Origin: SZUA-444 sp965226565
GTDB taxonomy: Bacteria > Bacillota > Clostridia > Oscillospirales > Ruminococcaceae
Direction of reading: 5' to 3'
NCBI GenBank assembly: GCA_965226565.1
Contig: CBDDDI010000005.1
Coordinates: 1 to 64,000 of the forward strand
Length of the DNA: 64,000 nt
The number at the start of each line of letters is the position of its first letter. Position 1 is the first letter of the stretch. The notes under the pieces were generated by a model. It ran no database searches. It was not told the origin of the DNA and worked only from the letters and a program-made list of their open reading frames with translations. Shown one piece after another: positions 45,963 through 54,892 of the stretch. The position numbers were made by a program, and so were the translations under genes.

Positions 45963-46541
45963 ATGATGAAATTTGTTTTCTCTGCTTTAATTGTTATTTC
46001 TGTAATAATAGGGATAATTAATGGAAATATTGACAAAGTTTCTGATATGGCTCTTAATAGTGGAAAAGAAACTATTGAGCTTTTAATTGTTTTAATTGGA
46101 GCTATGGCTGTATGGGGCGGAATGATGCGTATTGCAGATAAAAGTGGTATAACAGATAAAATTGCTAAACTTTTTAAACCTTTATGTAGAGTTTTATTTA
46201 AAAATTTAAGTCCAAATTCTAAAGCATTTAAAGCTATTACAGCAAATATTACAGCAAATCTTATGGGACTTGGAAATGCTGCTACACCTCTTGGTCTTGA
46301 AGCAATGAAAGAACTGCAAAAAGAAGACAAAACAACAAATACTGCAAGCAGAAATATGATTATGTTTGTAGTTTTAAATACTGCATCTATACAGATTCTT
46401 CCAACAACAATAGCTACTTTAAGATTAGAGCATGGATCAAAAGCACCACTTGAAATATTACCTGCTATACTTATTGTGTCTTTAATAAGTTTAATAGTTG
46501 GAATTACTATGGTATTTTTATTTGATAGAAAGGAGTTGTAG
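45963..46541 (+). CDS. spmA: Spore maturation protein A
   Basis: 192 residues with several membrane helices and a nucleoside-recognition (Gate) domain: ELLIVLIGAMAVWGGMMRIA, ANITANLMGLGNAATPLGLEA and MFVVLNTASIQILPTTIATLR are characteristic. With SpmB it is needed for dehydration of the spore core. The RBS is AAAAGGAG. The stop at 46539 is followed, in the same frame, by spmB. Its presence supports an endospore-forming host. Confidence 0.93.
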   Translation: MMKFVFSALIVISVIIGIINGNIDKVSDMALNSGKETIELLIVLIGAMAVWGGMMRIADKSGITDKIAKLFKPLCRVLFKNLSPNSKAFKAITANITANLMGLGNAATPLGLEAMKELQKEDKTTNTASRNMIMFVVLNTASIQILPTTIATLRLEHGSKAPLEILPAILIVSLISLIVGITMVFLFDRKEL

Positions 46542-46544
46542 AAA

Positions 46545-47069
46545 ATTAATTACACATCTTACATAGTACCTTTAATTATGACTTTTATCTGCATATTTGG
46601 TATAATTAAAAAAGTTGATGTTTTTAATGAATTTATTTTAGGTGCTTGGGAAAATATTAAAATAAGTGTAGAAATATTACCACCACTAATCGCTTTAATG
46701 TTATCTATAAATATGTTTCGTGCTTCAGGTGCTATTGATTTAATTTCTACTGCATTAAATCCTATTACAACTTTTTTAGGATTTCCAAGCGAATGTGTGC
46801 CTCTTGCATTAGTTCGTCCTGTTTCTGGAAGCGGTGCTCTTGCTGTATATCAAAGTATTATTTCCGAAAATCATCCTGATGGATTTATAGGCAGAGTTGC
46901 AAGTGTATTAATGGGATCAACAGAAACAACCTTCTACACAATAGCTGTTTATTATGGTGTTATAAAAATTAAAAAAACAAAACAAACTCTTATTGCTTCA
47001 CTATCTGCAGATTTTACAGGATTTGTTTTTAGTGCATTAATGGTTCGTCTTATTTTGTATAGAAATTAA
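46545..47069 (+). CDS. spmB: Spore maturation protein B, probable ATT start
   Basis: From the first ATG (46578) the protein has 163 residues, but that ATG has no RBS and cuts into the first membrane helix. AAAGGAG at 46529-46535 is placed 9 nt before an ATT at 46545, which would give INYTSYIVPLIMTFICIFGI, 174 residues. The core is SINMFRASGAIDLIS, LGFPSECVPLALVRPVSGSG, MGSTETTFYTIAVYYG, typical SpmB Gate-domain sequence. It works with SpmA at the forespore membrane. Either the gene starts at the rare ATT codon or the ATG is used weakly. Confidence 0.9.
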   Translation: MNYTSYIVPLIMTFICIFGIIKKVDVFNEFILGAWENIKISVEILPPLIALMLSINMFRASGAIDLISTALNPITTFLGFPSECVPLALVRPVSGSGALAVYQSIISENHPDGFIGRVASVLMGSTETTFYTIAVYYGVIKIKKTKQTLIASLSADFTGFVFSALMVRLILYRN

Positions 47070-47115
47070 AAGAAAAAATATTTTTGAAAAAAATAAAAAA
47101 AAGTAGAAAAAAGTG

Positions 47116-47144
47116 TTGACAAAGCTTTTTCTATTTGCTATAAT
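47116..47144 (+). promoter_or_regulatory. Consensus promoter of the tRNA-Lys genes
   Basis: TTGACA (47116-47121), a 17-bp spacer and TATAAT (47139-47144): perfect housekeeping consensus, 43 bp before the first tRNA-Lys. Confidence 0.92.
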
Positions 47145-47187
47145 AAATAGGTCGCAAGGGACAAGCAAAACTTTTAAGACGTAAAAT

Positions 47188-47263
47188 GAGCCATTAGCTC
47201 AGCTGGCAGAGCATTTGACTTTTAATCAAAGGGTCTGGAGTTCGAATCTCCAATGGCTCACCA
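47188..47263 (+). tRNA. tRNA-Lys (anticodon TTT), copy 1
   Basis: 76 nt starting GAGCCATTAGCTCAGC. Anticodon arm TTTGA-CTTTTAA-TCAAA, T-arm GGAGTTCGAATCTCC, acceptor ATGGCTC-A-CCA with encoded CCA. Sequence identical to the second copy. Confidence 0.96.
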
Positions 47264-47376
47264 ATACAATTTTAATTTTGACTTTTTAAATATTTTAACA
47301 GTATTTATTATAATTGTAAAGTGAGAAATTAATTTCGTAATAATAGTTTTTCTTAATTTATTCTAAAATATAATAC

Positions 47377-47452
47377 GAGCCATTAGCTCAGCTGGCAGAG
47401 CATTTGACTTTTAATCAAAGGGTCTGGAGTTCGAATCTCCAATGGCTCACCA
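47377..47452 (+). tRNA. tRNA-Lys (anticodon TTT), copy 2
   Basis: Identical in sequence to copy 1, 113 bp downstream and probably on the same transcript, which ends at the hairpin at 47467. Confidence 0.96.
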
Positions 47453-47466
47453 ACATTAAAGTGGTG

Positions 47467-47500
47467 AAAACGGTTTATCAATTGATAAACCGTTTTTTAT
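47467..47500 (+). terminator. Terminator of the tRNA-Lys genes
   Basis: AAAACGGTTTATCA (47467-47480), AT, and its complement at 47483-47496, followed by T's. A perfect palindrome 14 bp after the second tRNA-Lys. Confidence 0.9.
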
Positions 47501-47523
47501 TGTATTAAAAAATATTAAAACAA

Positions 47524-47553
47524 AAAAGGAATGGTTTATATCATTCCTTTTCT
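47524..47553 (-). terminator. Terminator of the small membrane protein gene
   Basis: AAAAGGAATG (47524-47533), 8-nt loop, and CATTCCTTTT (47542-47551). It lies immediately after the stop at 47555 of the minus-strand gene. Confidence 0.75.
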
Positions 47554-47554
47554 T

Positions 47555-47962
47555 TTATTTATTTTTAATTAAATCATCTATTAAAGGTGTTTTAATATTC
47601 TTCATTTTAAATGCTCTTATTGAAAGTGTGAAAAATATAATGACCTTTAATACGTTTATTATTGAGGTTAACGACAATATTAATTGACTTTGACCAGTAT
47701 ATGTAGCCATTTGACGATATGATACATCAAATCCATTTATAAGCAATGATATATTAGGAATAATATTAACAAGAACGTCTAATACAGAAAAAACTACAGC
47801 CAAACAAATTGTTTTTTTAGCAACAAAACTTAACCATTCATTTTTTTCTATTATCAATAAATATCCTGCAAGCAAAAATAAAGGTACATAACCTCCAAAT
47901 AAACCAATCATATATACTATTGCACCTAGCAATCCAACAGATATACCTAATTTTGTTTTCAT
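47555..47962 (-). CDS. Uncharacterised membrane protein
   Basis: 135 residues, GGAGGAAG RBS. Three or four hydrophobic helices (GISVGLLGAIVYMIGLFGGY, VPLFLLAGYLLII, TICLAVVFSVLDVLVNIIP, LILSLTSIINVLKVIIFFTL). No family is recognised. It is monocistronic, between its own terminator and that of the ABC exporter gene. Confidence 0.75.
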   Translation of the reverse strand: MKTKLGISVGLLGAIVYMIGLFGGYVPLFLLAGYLLIIEKNEWLSFVAKKTICLAVVFSVLDVLVNIIPNISLLINGFDVSYRQMATYTGQSQLILSLTSIINVLKVIIFFTLSIRAFKMKNIKTPLIDDLIKNK

Positions 47963-48042
47963 CTACATCTTCCTCCAATATTTAAGTAAAAAATTATAGT
48001 GTAATAATATCATTAATGTAAAATAAAGTCAAATACTAAAAA

Positions 48043-48073
48043 ATAAGAGCAGTTTTTATAAAACTGCTCTTAT
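48043..48073 (-). terminator. Terminator of the fused ABC exporter gene
   Basis: ATAAGAGCAGTTT (48043-48055), loop TTATA, and its perfect complement at 48061-48073, 12 bp past the stop at 48085 of the minus-strand gene. Confidence 0.8.
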
Positions 48074-48084
48074 AATAATATCAA

Positions 48085-50877
48085 CTATTCTGTTCTAAGT
48101 GCAACAACTGGATCTTTTTTAGCTGCAGCTTTTGCAGGAATCAATCCGCCTATTACAGTAATTATAACACTAATTATAATTAATACTATTGCGCTCATAA
48201 TAGGTAAATTAACTTGTATTATTTTATCATCTAAAACTGATTGTAAAACTGAAGTTATTGGAATATTAATAATTAAAGTAAATAGTATACCAATTATTCC
48301 AGAACAAAGTCCTATTATCATTGTTTCAGCATTAAACACTTGTGAGATATTTAATTTTGAAGCACCAAGTGCTCTTAAAACACCTATTTCTTTTGTTCTT
48401 TCCATTACAGAAATATGAGTAATAATTCCTATCATAATACAAGAAACGATTAATGAAATTGAAACAAAAGCAATTAACACATATGAAATTACATTTATTA
48501 TAGCAGACATTGAACCTGTTGCCATTTCTACATAATCAGTGTATACTATTTTATTTTCTTCAGCTACACCTTCATTATATTCTTTTATCATATTTGCAAC
48601 AGCTTCTTTAGACTCAAAATCATCTGTATAAATACTAATAGCACTTGGAGTATCATAACTTACTTTACCAAAATCCTTCATATTTCCATTATAAGTTGAA
48701 TTTCCAATACTATTATCATAAATAGATACTAAAGCCTCTTTGTTATCTTCTCCGTTAAGCCATTGATCCATAGCAGCAGCTAAACTAGCCTCATCTTGCA
48801 TCATCATTCCTGGTTCAATAGTATCAAGTTTCGCTTCTGGAGTGTTAGAAGCATCTTTTTTATCATTTCCTTTTTGCAATTCGCTTGAATACATTATATA
48901 AGAAAATAAATTTGCTTTATCAGAAATACCTAATCCTGAAATATATTTTTTAGCATCTTGTATCTTTTCTTTATCACTTTTAGCTTTAAAATGCATACCA
49001 GTTAATACATTTTTCTCTTTATCTTTTTCTTGAGCAACAACTACTTCACTTTTATTTGTACTATCAATAACATGATCTGTTAATTTTGAAGTATATCCTA
49101 CAGCAGCCATTGACATTAGCTGTTCACTCGCCTCTTTATCAGGTTTTGCAATACCAACAATTTTAAGTTTTGTAGATTTTTTTAATTCATCTTGATTTGT
49201 ATTATAAAAATCATCATCTAAATATTTAAAAGTACCATTTTGATTTTTTATATAACGTTCACTTGATGTTACCATATAAAATTCTTGATTAAGAACTTTA
49301 TCATAATCCCAAACAAGTTCTTTTGGATCTTCTTTATTTTCAATAGCATTTGATATTTCTATATATTCTTTGTCATTTACCAAACCTAATTGATATAAAG
49401 TATCTATTTGTAGTGAATTATTTTTATCTAAAAATAAAACTACTTCATCATATTTTTTTGGCCAAGTACCATGAATCATATTATAATTATCTGTAATAGC
49501 AGGACTAACTATATCATTTGAAGTTGAAAGCATTTCTAAAAAATTTCTAGCACCAGTAGATCCAGAAGAAGAACTCATCATTGACATAGACATTTTCTCA
49601 TTTTGCACCATCATTGACATCATGTCGCCTGAATTATCTAAAAGTTTTGATGGATCCGAATTAGTATTTAAAAGTTTTTTATCTTTGTCATATGTGTAAA
49701 TAGAAAAATTAGTACTGTATGAATAAACTATACCATTTTTACCTAAATACTTATTTATATCATTCTTTGAATCATCTAGATATTTTTTAAAATCAGTTAA
49801 ATTATTTTTTGATATAAAAGAAGATTGCACTTTTAATTTTTTATAATTTGAATAAACCTTATCCTCTTTATTATCTTTAGCCTTACTTTTATCAACGCTA
49901 AAATTAAACATTTGACCAAAATTCATAGTCTCAGAAGCTATTGAAATAGGATAAGAAACCATCATTTCACGTTGCAAATTATCAATATAAGTATTTACAC
50001 CTGTAGACATTGACAAAATAACTGCAATACCTATAATTCCTATAGATCCAGCAAAAGATGTCAAAAAAGTTCTTCTTTTTTTAGTTGTAAGATTTTTAAA
50101 ACTTAATGACATTGATGTAAACCATGACATTTTCGCTTTTTTAACCTTTTTCTTCTTAGCTTCTTGTTTTGACTCTACTTTTTCTTTTATTTCTTCTTCT
50201 GTTACAGGATTACTATCTCCTGTAATTTTACCATCTCTAAGATTAACAATACGAGAAGAATATTCTTCAGCAAGTTCCGAATTATGAGTTACCATAATTA
50301 CTAACCTATCATTTGCAACTTCTTTTAAAAGCTCCATAATTTGAATACTTGTTTCAGTATCCAAAGCTCCAGTAGGTTCATCAGCAAGAAGTATATCAGG
50401 ATTATTTACTAACGCTCTAGCAATTGCAACACGTTGCATTTGACCACCAGACAATTGATTTGGTCTTTTTTTAATATGATCTTTCAGTCCTACTTTTATT
50501 AAAGCCTCTTTAGCTCTTTTCTTACGTTCACCTTTTGAAACGCCACTAATAGTTAATGCAATTTCAACATTTCCAAGCACTGTTTGATGCGGAATTAAAT
50601 TATAACTTTGGAATACAAAACCAATTGTATTGTTTCTGTATGTATCCCAATCTCTATTTTTATAATCTTTAGTAGATACATTATTTATAATTAAATCTCC
50701 ACAATCATAACTATCAAGTCCACCTACAACATTTAATAATGTAGTTTTACCAGATCCACTTGGACCTAAAATTGATACAAACTCGTTATCACGAAAACTC
50801 AAACTAACATCATTTAATGCACGATGAACAAGATCACCATCTCTATATTCTTTTTTTACATTTTTTATTTGTAACAT
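48085..50877 (-). CDS. ABC transporter, fused ATP-binding and FtsX-type permease (MacB-like)
   Basis: 930 residues. The N-terminal ATPase (1-225) has Walker A GPSGSGKTT, signature LSGGQMQR, Walker B ILLADEPTG and the VTHNS H-loop. A charged linker (KQEAKKKKVKKAK) leads to the first helix (about 270), a large extracellular domain (about 300-780; Met/Ser-rich stretch MMSMMVQNEKMSMSMMSSSS), and three C-terminal FtsX helices (about 785-920). MacB-type machines export peptides, lipoproteins or drugs. No outer-membrane partner is expected in a Gram-positive. It is monocistronic. Confidence 0.93.
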   Translation of the reverse strand: MLQIKNVKKEYRDGDLVHRALNDVSLSFRDNEFVSILGPSGSGKTTLLNVVGGLDSYDCGDLIINNVSTKDYKNRDWDTYRNNTIGFVFQSYNLIPHQTVLGNVEIALTISGVSKGERKKRAKEALIKVGLKDHIKKRPNQLSGGQMQRVAIARALVNNPDILLADEPTGALDTETSIQIMELLKEVANDRLVIMVTHNSELAEEYSSRIVNLRDGKITGDSNPVTEEEIKEKVESKQEAKKKKVKKAKMSWFTSMSLSFKNLTTKKRRTFLTSFAGSIGIIGIAVILSMSTGVNTYIDNLQREMMVSYPISIASETMNFGQMFNFSVDKSKAKDNKEDKVYSNYKKLKVQSSFISKNNLTDFKKYLDDSKNDINKYLGKNGIVYSYSTNFSIYTYDKDKKLLNTNSDPSKLLDNSGDMMSMMVQNEKMSMSMMSSSSGSTGARNFLEMLSTSNDIVSPAITDNYNMIHGTWPKKYDEVVLFLDKNNSLQIDTLYQLGLVNDKEYIEISNAIENKEDPKELVWDYDKVLNQEFYMVTSSERYIKNQNGTFKYLDDDFYNTNQDELKKSTKLKIVGIAKPDKEASEQLMSMAAVGYTSKLTDHVIDSTNKSEVVVAQEKDKEKNVLTGMHFKAKSDKEKIQDAKKYISGLGISDKANLFSYIMYSSELQKGNDKKDASNTPEAKLDTIEPGMMMQDEASLAAAMDQWLNGEDNKEALVSIYDNSIGNSTYNGNMKDFGKVSYDTPSAISIYTDDFESKEAVANMIKEYNEGVAEENKIVYTDYVEMATGSMSAIINVISYVLIAFVSISLIVSCIMIGIITHISVMERTKEIGVLRALGASKLNISQVFNAETMIIGLCSGIIGILFTLIINIPITSVLQSVLDDKIIQVNLPIMSAIVLIIISVIITVIGGLIPAKAAAKKDPVVALRTE

Positions 50878-51000
50878 AGTTTTCTCCTTATAAAATTAAA
50901 TATAATACTCTATATTAATACCTACATTAAATAACAATATAACATATTAATATGTGTATGATACCATATTATTCAATATATTTCAAATACAGCTATAAAA

Positions 51001-51028
51001 AAACACTCCTAAAAATAGAAGTGTTTAT
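51001..51028 (-). terminator. Possible terminator of the GNAT gene
   Basis: AAACACTCCT and AGAAGTGTTT around AAAAAT form a stem with one mismatch, flanked by A/T-rich runs, about 35 bp past the minus-strand stop at 51060. Confidence 0.5.
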
Positions 51029-51059
51029 ATATTAAAATATTATTTTTTATTATAAATAA

Positions 51060-51530
51060 TTATAAAATTTTCTCCATAACACATTTTTGAGGTTTTAATC
51101 CGCGTTTTTCATAAAATCTAAATGCATCATCATTAAAAGACCAAACATTTAAAGTTACATTATAATAATCCTCTTTTTTTGCATAATCCAAAACATGATT
51201 ATATAATTTTTCTCCAATATGTTTTCCTCTTTGACTTTCATCAACGCATATGTCATCAATATGAAGAGTTTTTATATCTGTCATAATATTATTATTCAAA
51301 TATTGTTTGCCTATAGCAAAAACATATCCAATTACACCAAGTTCATCATCTTCTGCGACAAAAACTAAATACACTTCATCAATAAGAATTTCTTGCAATT
51401 CTTCTATAGTAAATTTACTTGTTTTTGTTTTAAACAAATCAGGTCTTCCTACATAATGAATTTCTGCAATTTGATTTAAAAGCTTAATAATACTTTCAAT
51501 ATCTCCATAATCTGCTTTTCTTATTCTCAT
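51060..51530 (-). CDS. GNAT family N-acetyltransferase
   Basis: 156 residues from the ATG at 51530, preceded by AAAGGGGAT; the open frame extends 13 codons further without an RBS. It begins MRIRKADYGDIESIIKLLNQ. The acetyl-CoA binding motif A is ICVDESQRGKHIGEKLYNHV and motif B is VTLNVWSFNDDAFRFYEKRG. It transfers acetyl from CoA to an amine of unknown identity. Confidence 0.9.
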   Translation of the reverse strand: MRIRKADYGDIESIIKLLNQIAEIHYVGRPDLFKTKTSKFTIEELQEILIDEVYLVFVAEDDELGVIGYVFAIGKQYLNNNIMTDIKTLHIDDICVDESQRGKHIGEKLYNHVLDYAKKEDYYNVTLNVWSFNDDAFRFYEKRGLKPQKCVMEKIL

Positions 51531-51689
51531 ATAATATCCCCTTTTTATTTTTAGTTTTATCTTTATCACTATAAAATAATAATTGGAATAAATTTTATAC
51601 TTAAATTTTATTATAAAGTATATATAATTAACAACAAAATGTTAGTTATTATTGATAATTTTAACATGTTATTTATAAAAAATCAATAG

Positions 51690-52211
51690 TTAAGCTCCTA
51701 TATCTACTTTTACAAACGGTAAATTTACATTAATAGAATATTCTTTACATAACTCAGTTAGCTCATCTTCATATTCACCTAAAGCAGTTGTAAATTCAGT
51801 TAAAGAAGACAATGAGTTAAACATAGATATAAGATCACCATTTTCTGATGAATTTTTAATTTCAGTAACAGCATTTTTAAATATTTCTAAAGCATCTGTA
51901 TACAATTGATGCACTTCTTTTATTTCAGGATTATCAATATCTACTGCTTGAGAAGATTCAATTAATTTTAATAAATTAGGCATAATATCTTGTGTAACTT
52001 TAGTAGAAACATCTGAACCATTTGATTGATCACTAATTAGATCAACACATGATTTTACTAATTCTTGTTGTTGATCGTTTAAAGGAACCATTTCCGAACT
52101 AATATAATTAGTTAGTTTCTCAGAATCAACGTCGAGTTTTTTGTCATCTTTACATCCAGTGAACAAAATATTTAATGAAATTAGTAAAGTTAAAAATATA
52201 AATTTTTTCAT
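51690..52211 (-). CDS. Putative lipoprotein of unknown function
   Basis: 173 residues. The signal MKKFIFLTLLISLNILFTGC ends in a lipobox (FTGC), Cys20 lipidated. The remainder is acidic and helical (DQQQELVKSCVDLISDQSNG, AVTEIKNSSENGDLISMFNS) with no family I recognise. It has its own upstream spacing and stands alone between the GNAT and cardiolipin synthase genes. Confidence 0.78.
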   Translation of the reverse strand: MKKFIFLTLLISLNILFTGCKDDKKLDVDSEKLTNYISSEMVPLNDQQQELVKSCVDLISDQSNGSDVSTKVTQDIMPNLLKLIESSQAVDIDNPEIKEVHQLYTDALEIFKNAVTEIKNSSENGDLISMFNSLSSLTEFTTALGEYEDELTELCKEYSINVNLPFVKVDIGA

Positions 52212-52362
52212 AGCATACGTCTCCTTATTATTAGTATTAATCTCTAAATATATTATACTATAACATTAAAATATAAATCAATATATGTTTTGTATAAATT
52301 TTTACATTTATTATTAATAATTTTAACTTACTGTGCATTTGTAACTGCTATTGTAACTAAAA

Positions 52363-53895
52363 TTAAAATAAAGGTGTTATAATTTTTATAATCCATATAA
52401 ACATTGCTTTATACCATTTTTCATTACAATCTTTATATTTGATTTGTTGACATGATTCTAAAGTATTTAAATAATCTTCTTTTAATTGATTTACTGCTTT
52501 TGATTCATATAACCAAACACCACACTCAAAATGATGATATAAACTCCTATAATCTAAATTTACAGTACCAATTGTAGCAACACAATCATCACTTACAAAT
52601 GTTTTAGAATGAATAAAGCCAGGAGTATACTCATAAATTTTAACTCCAACTTCAATTAACCTTTTATAATATGAACGTGTAACAGCATGTACATACCATT
52701 TGTCTGCAATATGTGGTGTTACAACTCTAACATCTACGCCACGTTTTGCAGCTCCTATAAAGGAATTTAAAAGATCGTTATCTATTATAAAATAAGGAGA
52801 ATTTATATAAACATACTCTTTAGATTGATTTAAAATATTTTTATAAACATTTTGAGATGTATATTCAGTATCAAGAGGACTATCAAAATAAGGTTGTACA
52901 AAACCTTTTTCAGCATTTTTTTCTATATAATTATATTCAGGCCTATATTTTTCAAACTCTTCTTTTTCTTTGCTATGGACATACCAAGTTTGCAAAAACA
53001 TTACTACAAAAGAGAAAACAGCATCTCCTTTTATCATAACAGCACAATCTTTCCAATGACCATGTTTAGGATATTCATTTATATATTCATCAGCTAAATT
53101 TACGCCTCCAGTAAATCCTATTTCTCCATCTATAACTATAATTTTTCTATGATCACGATTTTGCAATACAATATTTAAACTTGGTCTAAGAGGATTAATA
53201 ACCTTACACTTTATTCCTAAACTATTAAGTTTTTTATCATATTTATATGGCAAAGTAGGTACACATCCTACATCATCATACATTACTCTTACATCAACAC
53301 CTTGCTTTGACTTTTCTATTAATATATCTAAAATCTCATTCCACATCTTTCCTTCTTGTATTATAAAATACTGCACAAAAATATAACGTTTAGCTTTTTT
53401 TAATTCCTCTTTAACTTTTTCAAATTTTATTTCACCTAAACGCAAATACTCTGTATCAGTATTTTGATATACCGGACAATGACTTGCTTTATATATATAA
53501 TTCGATTGTGTAGAAATAAGAGAATTACTGTTTTTTAAATTATTTAAAACTTCCTTATCTTGAATTAATGTTTTTTCTAATTTTCTTTGAAGTAAACTAA
53601 TTATATTTCTATATTTTTTATTAATAACAGGATGTCCAAACAACATATATAATGTTACTCCTGTTACAGGCAAAATTATTATACACACTATCCAAGCTAA
53701 TTTAATTTCTGGTATTTCATTTTTACTAATCAAATATAATACTAAAATAAGACCTAACAAAGAGGAAAAAGCATAAATATAAGTAAAATGTTTATTAAAA
53801 TAATATACTACACCAACTATAAAAAATAATTGTAATAAAAGTGCAATAATAATAAATGTAATTTTGCTTAAAACTATTTTCATAATATTTTTCAT
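52363..53895 (-). CDS. cls: Cardiolipin synthase
   Basis: 510 residues. Two N-terminal membrane helices plus a PLDc_N region (EIKLAWIVCIIILPVTGVTLYML). Two phospholipase D HKD motifs: NRDHRKIIVIDGEIGFTGG and FIHSKTFVSDDCVATIGT followed by NLDYRS. It joins two phosphatidylglycerols to cardiolipin and glycerol at the inner membrane. Length and layout match bacterial Cls. RBS GAGGT before the ATG. Same strand as, and 151 bp before, the feoB 3' part, which has its own hairpin. Confidence 0.94.
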   Translation of the reverse strand: MKNIMKIVLSKITFIIIALLLQLFFIVGVVYYFNKHFTYIYAFSSLLGLILVLYLISKNEIPEIKLAWIVCIIILPVTGVTLYMLFGHPVINKKYRNIISLLQRKLEKTLIQDKEVLNNLKNSNSLISTQSNYIYKASHCPVYQNTDTEYLRLGEIKFEKVKEELKKAKRYIFVQYFIIQEGKMWNEILDILIEKSKQGVDVRVMYDDVGCVPTLPYKYDKKLNSLGIKCKVINPLRPSLNIVLQNRDHRKIIVIDGEIGFTGGVNLADEYINEYPKHGHWKDCAVMIKGDAVFSFVVMFLQTWYVHSKEKEEFEKYRPEYNYIEKNAEKGFVQPYFDSPLDTEYTSQNVYKNILNQSKEYVYINSPYFIIDNDLLNSFIGAAKRGVDVRVVTPHIADKWYVHAVTRSYYKRLIEVGVKIYEYTPGFIHSKTFVSDDCVATIGTVNLDYRSLYHHFECGVWLYESKAVNQLKEDYLNTLESCQQIKYKDCNEKWYKAMFIWIIKIITPLF

Positions 53896-53991
53896 TATAC
53901 TTACCTCATTTTTTTATTCATTTATTTTTATAATACCATATTTATATTAATTATAACAATAAAATATAAAAATATATATTATAATTAAAAA

Positions 53992-54035
53992 TAAATTTTA
54001 TAATACACCTGTAAATAGGCATATTATAAAATTTA
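53992..54035 (-). terminator. Hairpin downstream of feoB
   Basis: TAAATTTTATAATA (53992-54005) and TATTATAAAATTTA (54022-54035) form a 14-bp perfect A+T stem with a partly paired loop (CCTGTAAATAGG). It lies 12 bp past the stop of the feoB 3' part and probably is the original feoAB terminator. Confidence 0.6.
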
Positions 54036-54046
54036 TAATTTACTTT

Positions 54047-54892
54047 CTATATAAAAATTCTTGCTATATTAGCAAATAAACCACATATTATTATTCCACA
54101 CACAGTTGGTAAAAGAAATGAAACAACAGTCCATTTTATACTTCTTGATTCTTTTTGAATAGTAAGACAAGTTGTAGAACAAGGCCAATGCATTAATGAG
54201 AATAATATAGTACTTATCGCTGTAATCCAAGTCCAACCATTTTCTACAAGCAAATTCTTAAGTTCATTAATATTTTCTAATTCTAAAAGAGTTCCTGTTG
54301 ACATATAAGTCATAATTATTATAGGCATTATTATTTCATTAGCTGGAAAACCTAATATAAACGCCATTAAAATAACTCCATCAAGTCCTATAAATCTTGC
54401 AAATGGATCTAAAAATCTTGTACAATGATTTAATAACGTCATATCTGCTACTACTACATTTGCTAAAACCCATATGATTAAACCAGCTGGAATTGCAACC
54501 ACTACTGCTCTTCCTAATACAAACAAAGTTCTATCAAAAATAGATCTAATTATTACTTGTTTTATTTGTGGCTTTCTATATGGAGGAAGCTCTAATGTTA
54601 AAGATGATGGTTGACCTTTTAAAAATGTCATTGATAAAAACTTTGATGTTATAAAAGTCATTAAAACACCTAAAACTATAATTAGTGTTAACAAAACTGC
54701 TGCATAAAAAGACTCAAATTTTGATCCTACATATCCAACAAAAAACATTGATAATATAGCAATCATGGTTGGAAAACGTCCATTACAAGGAACAAAATTA
54801 TTTGTTATCATTGCAATAAGTCTTTCTCTTGGAGAATGGATTATTCTACAACCAATCACACCTGCTGCGTTGCATCCAAATCCCATACTCAT
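54047..54892 (-). CDS. feoB: FeoB C-terminal part (gene interrupted by a serine-recombinase element)
   Basis: 281 codons encoding the C-terminal membrane half of the ferrous iron transporter: MSMGFGCNAAGVIGCRIIHS, then RERLIAMITNNFVPCNGRFP, helices VGSKFESFYAAVLLTLIIVLG, a second Gate domain (AVVVAIPAGLIIWVLANVVV), and WPCSTTCLTIQKESRS. It has no G domain and no clear RBS. The reading frame continues exactly the N-terminal part that stops at 60371. Its first ATG overlaps the recombinase stop (ATGA), so limited translation by re-initiation is possible, but a half FeoB should not transport iron alone. Confidence 0.93.
   Translation of the reverse strand: MSMGFGCNAAGVIGCRIIHSPRERLIAMITNNFVPCNGRFPTMIAILSMFFVGYVGSKFESFYAAVLLTLIIVLGVLMTFITSKFLSMTFLKGQPSSLTLELPPYRKPQIKQVIIRSIFDRTLFVLGRAVVVAIPAGLIIWVLANVVVADMTLLNHCTRFLDPFARFIGLDGVILMAFILGFPANEIIMPIIIMTYMSTGTLLELENINELKNLLVENGWTWITAISTILFSLMHWPCSTTCLTIQKESRSIKWTVVSFLLPTVCGIIICGLFANIARIFI

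Noticed and set aside
47188..47452. Duplicate tRNA-Lys genes considered as attachment-site direct repeats of an element
   Set aside because: Only 113 bp separate the copies and no gene lies between; a simple tandem duplication under one promoter and terminator.
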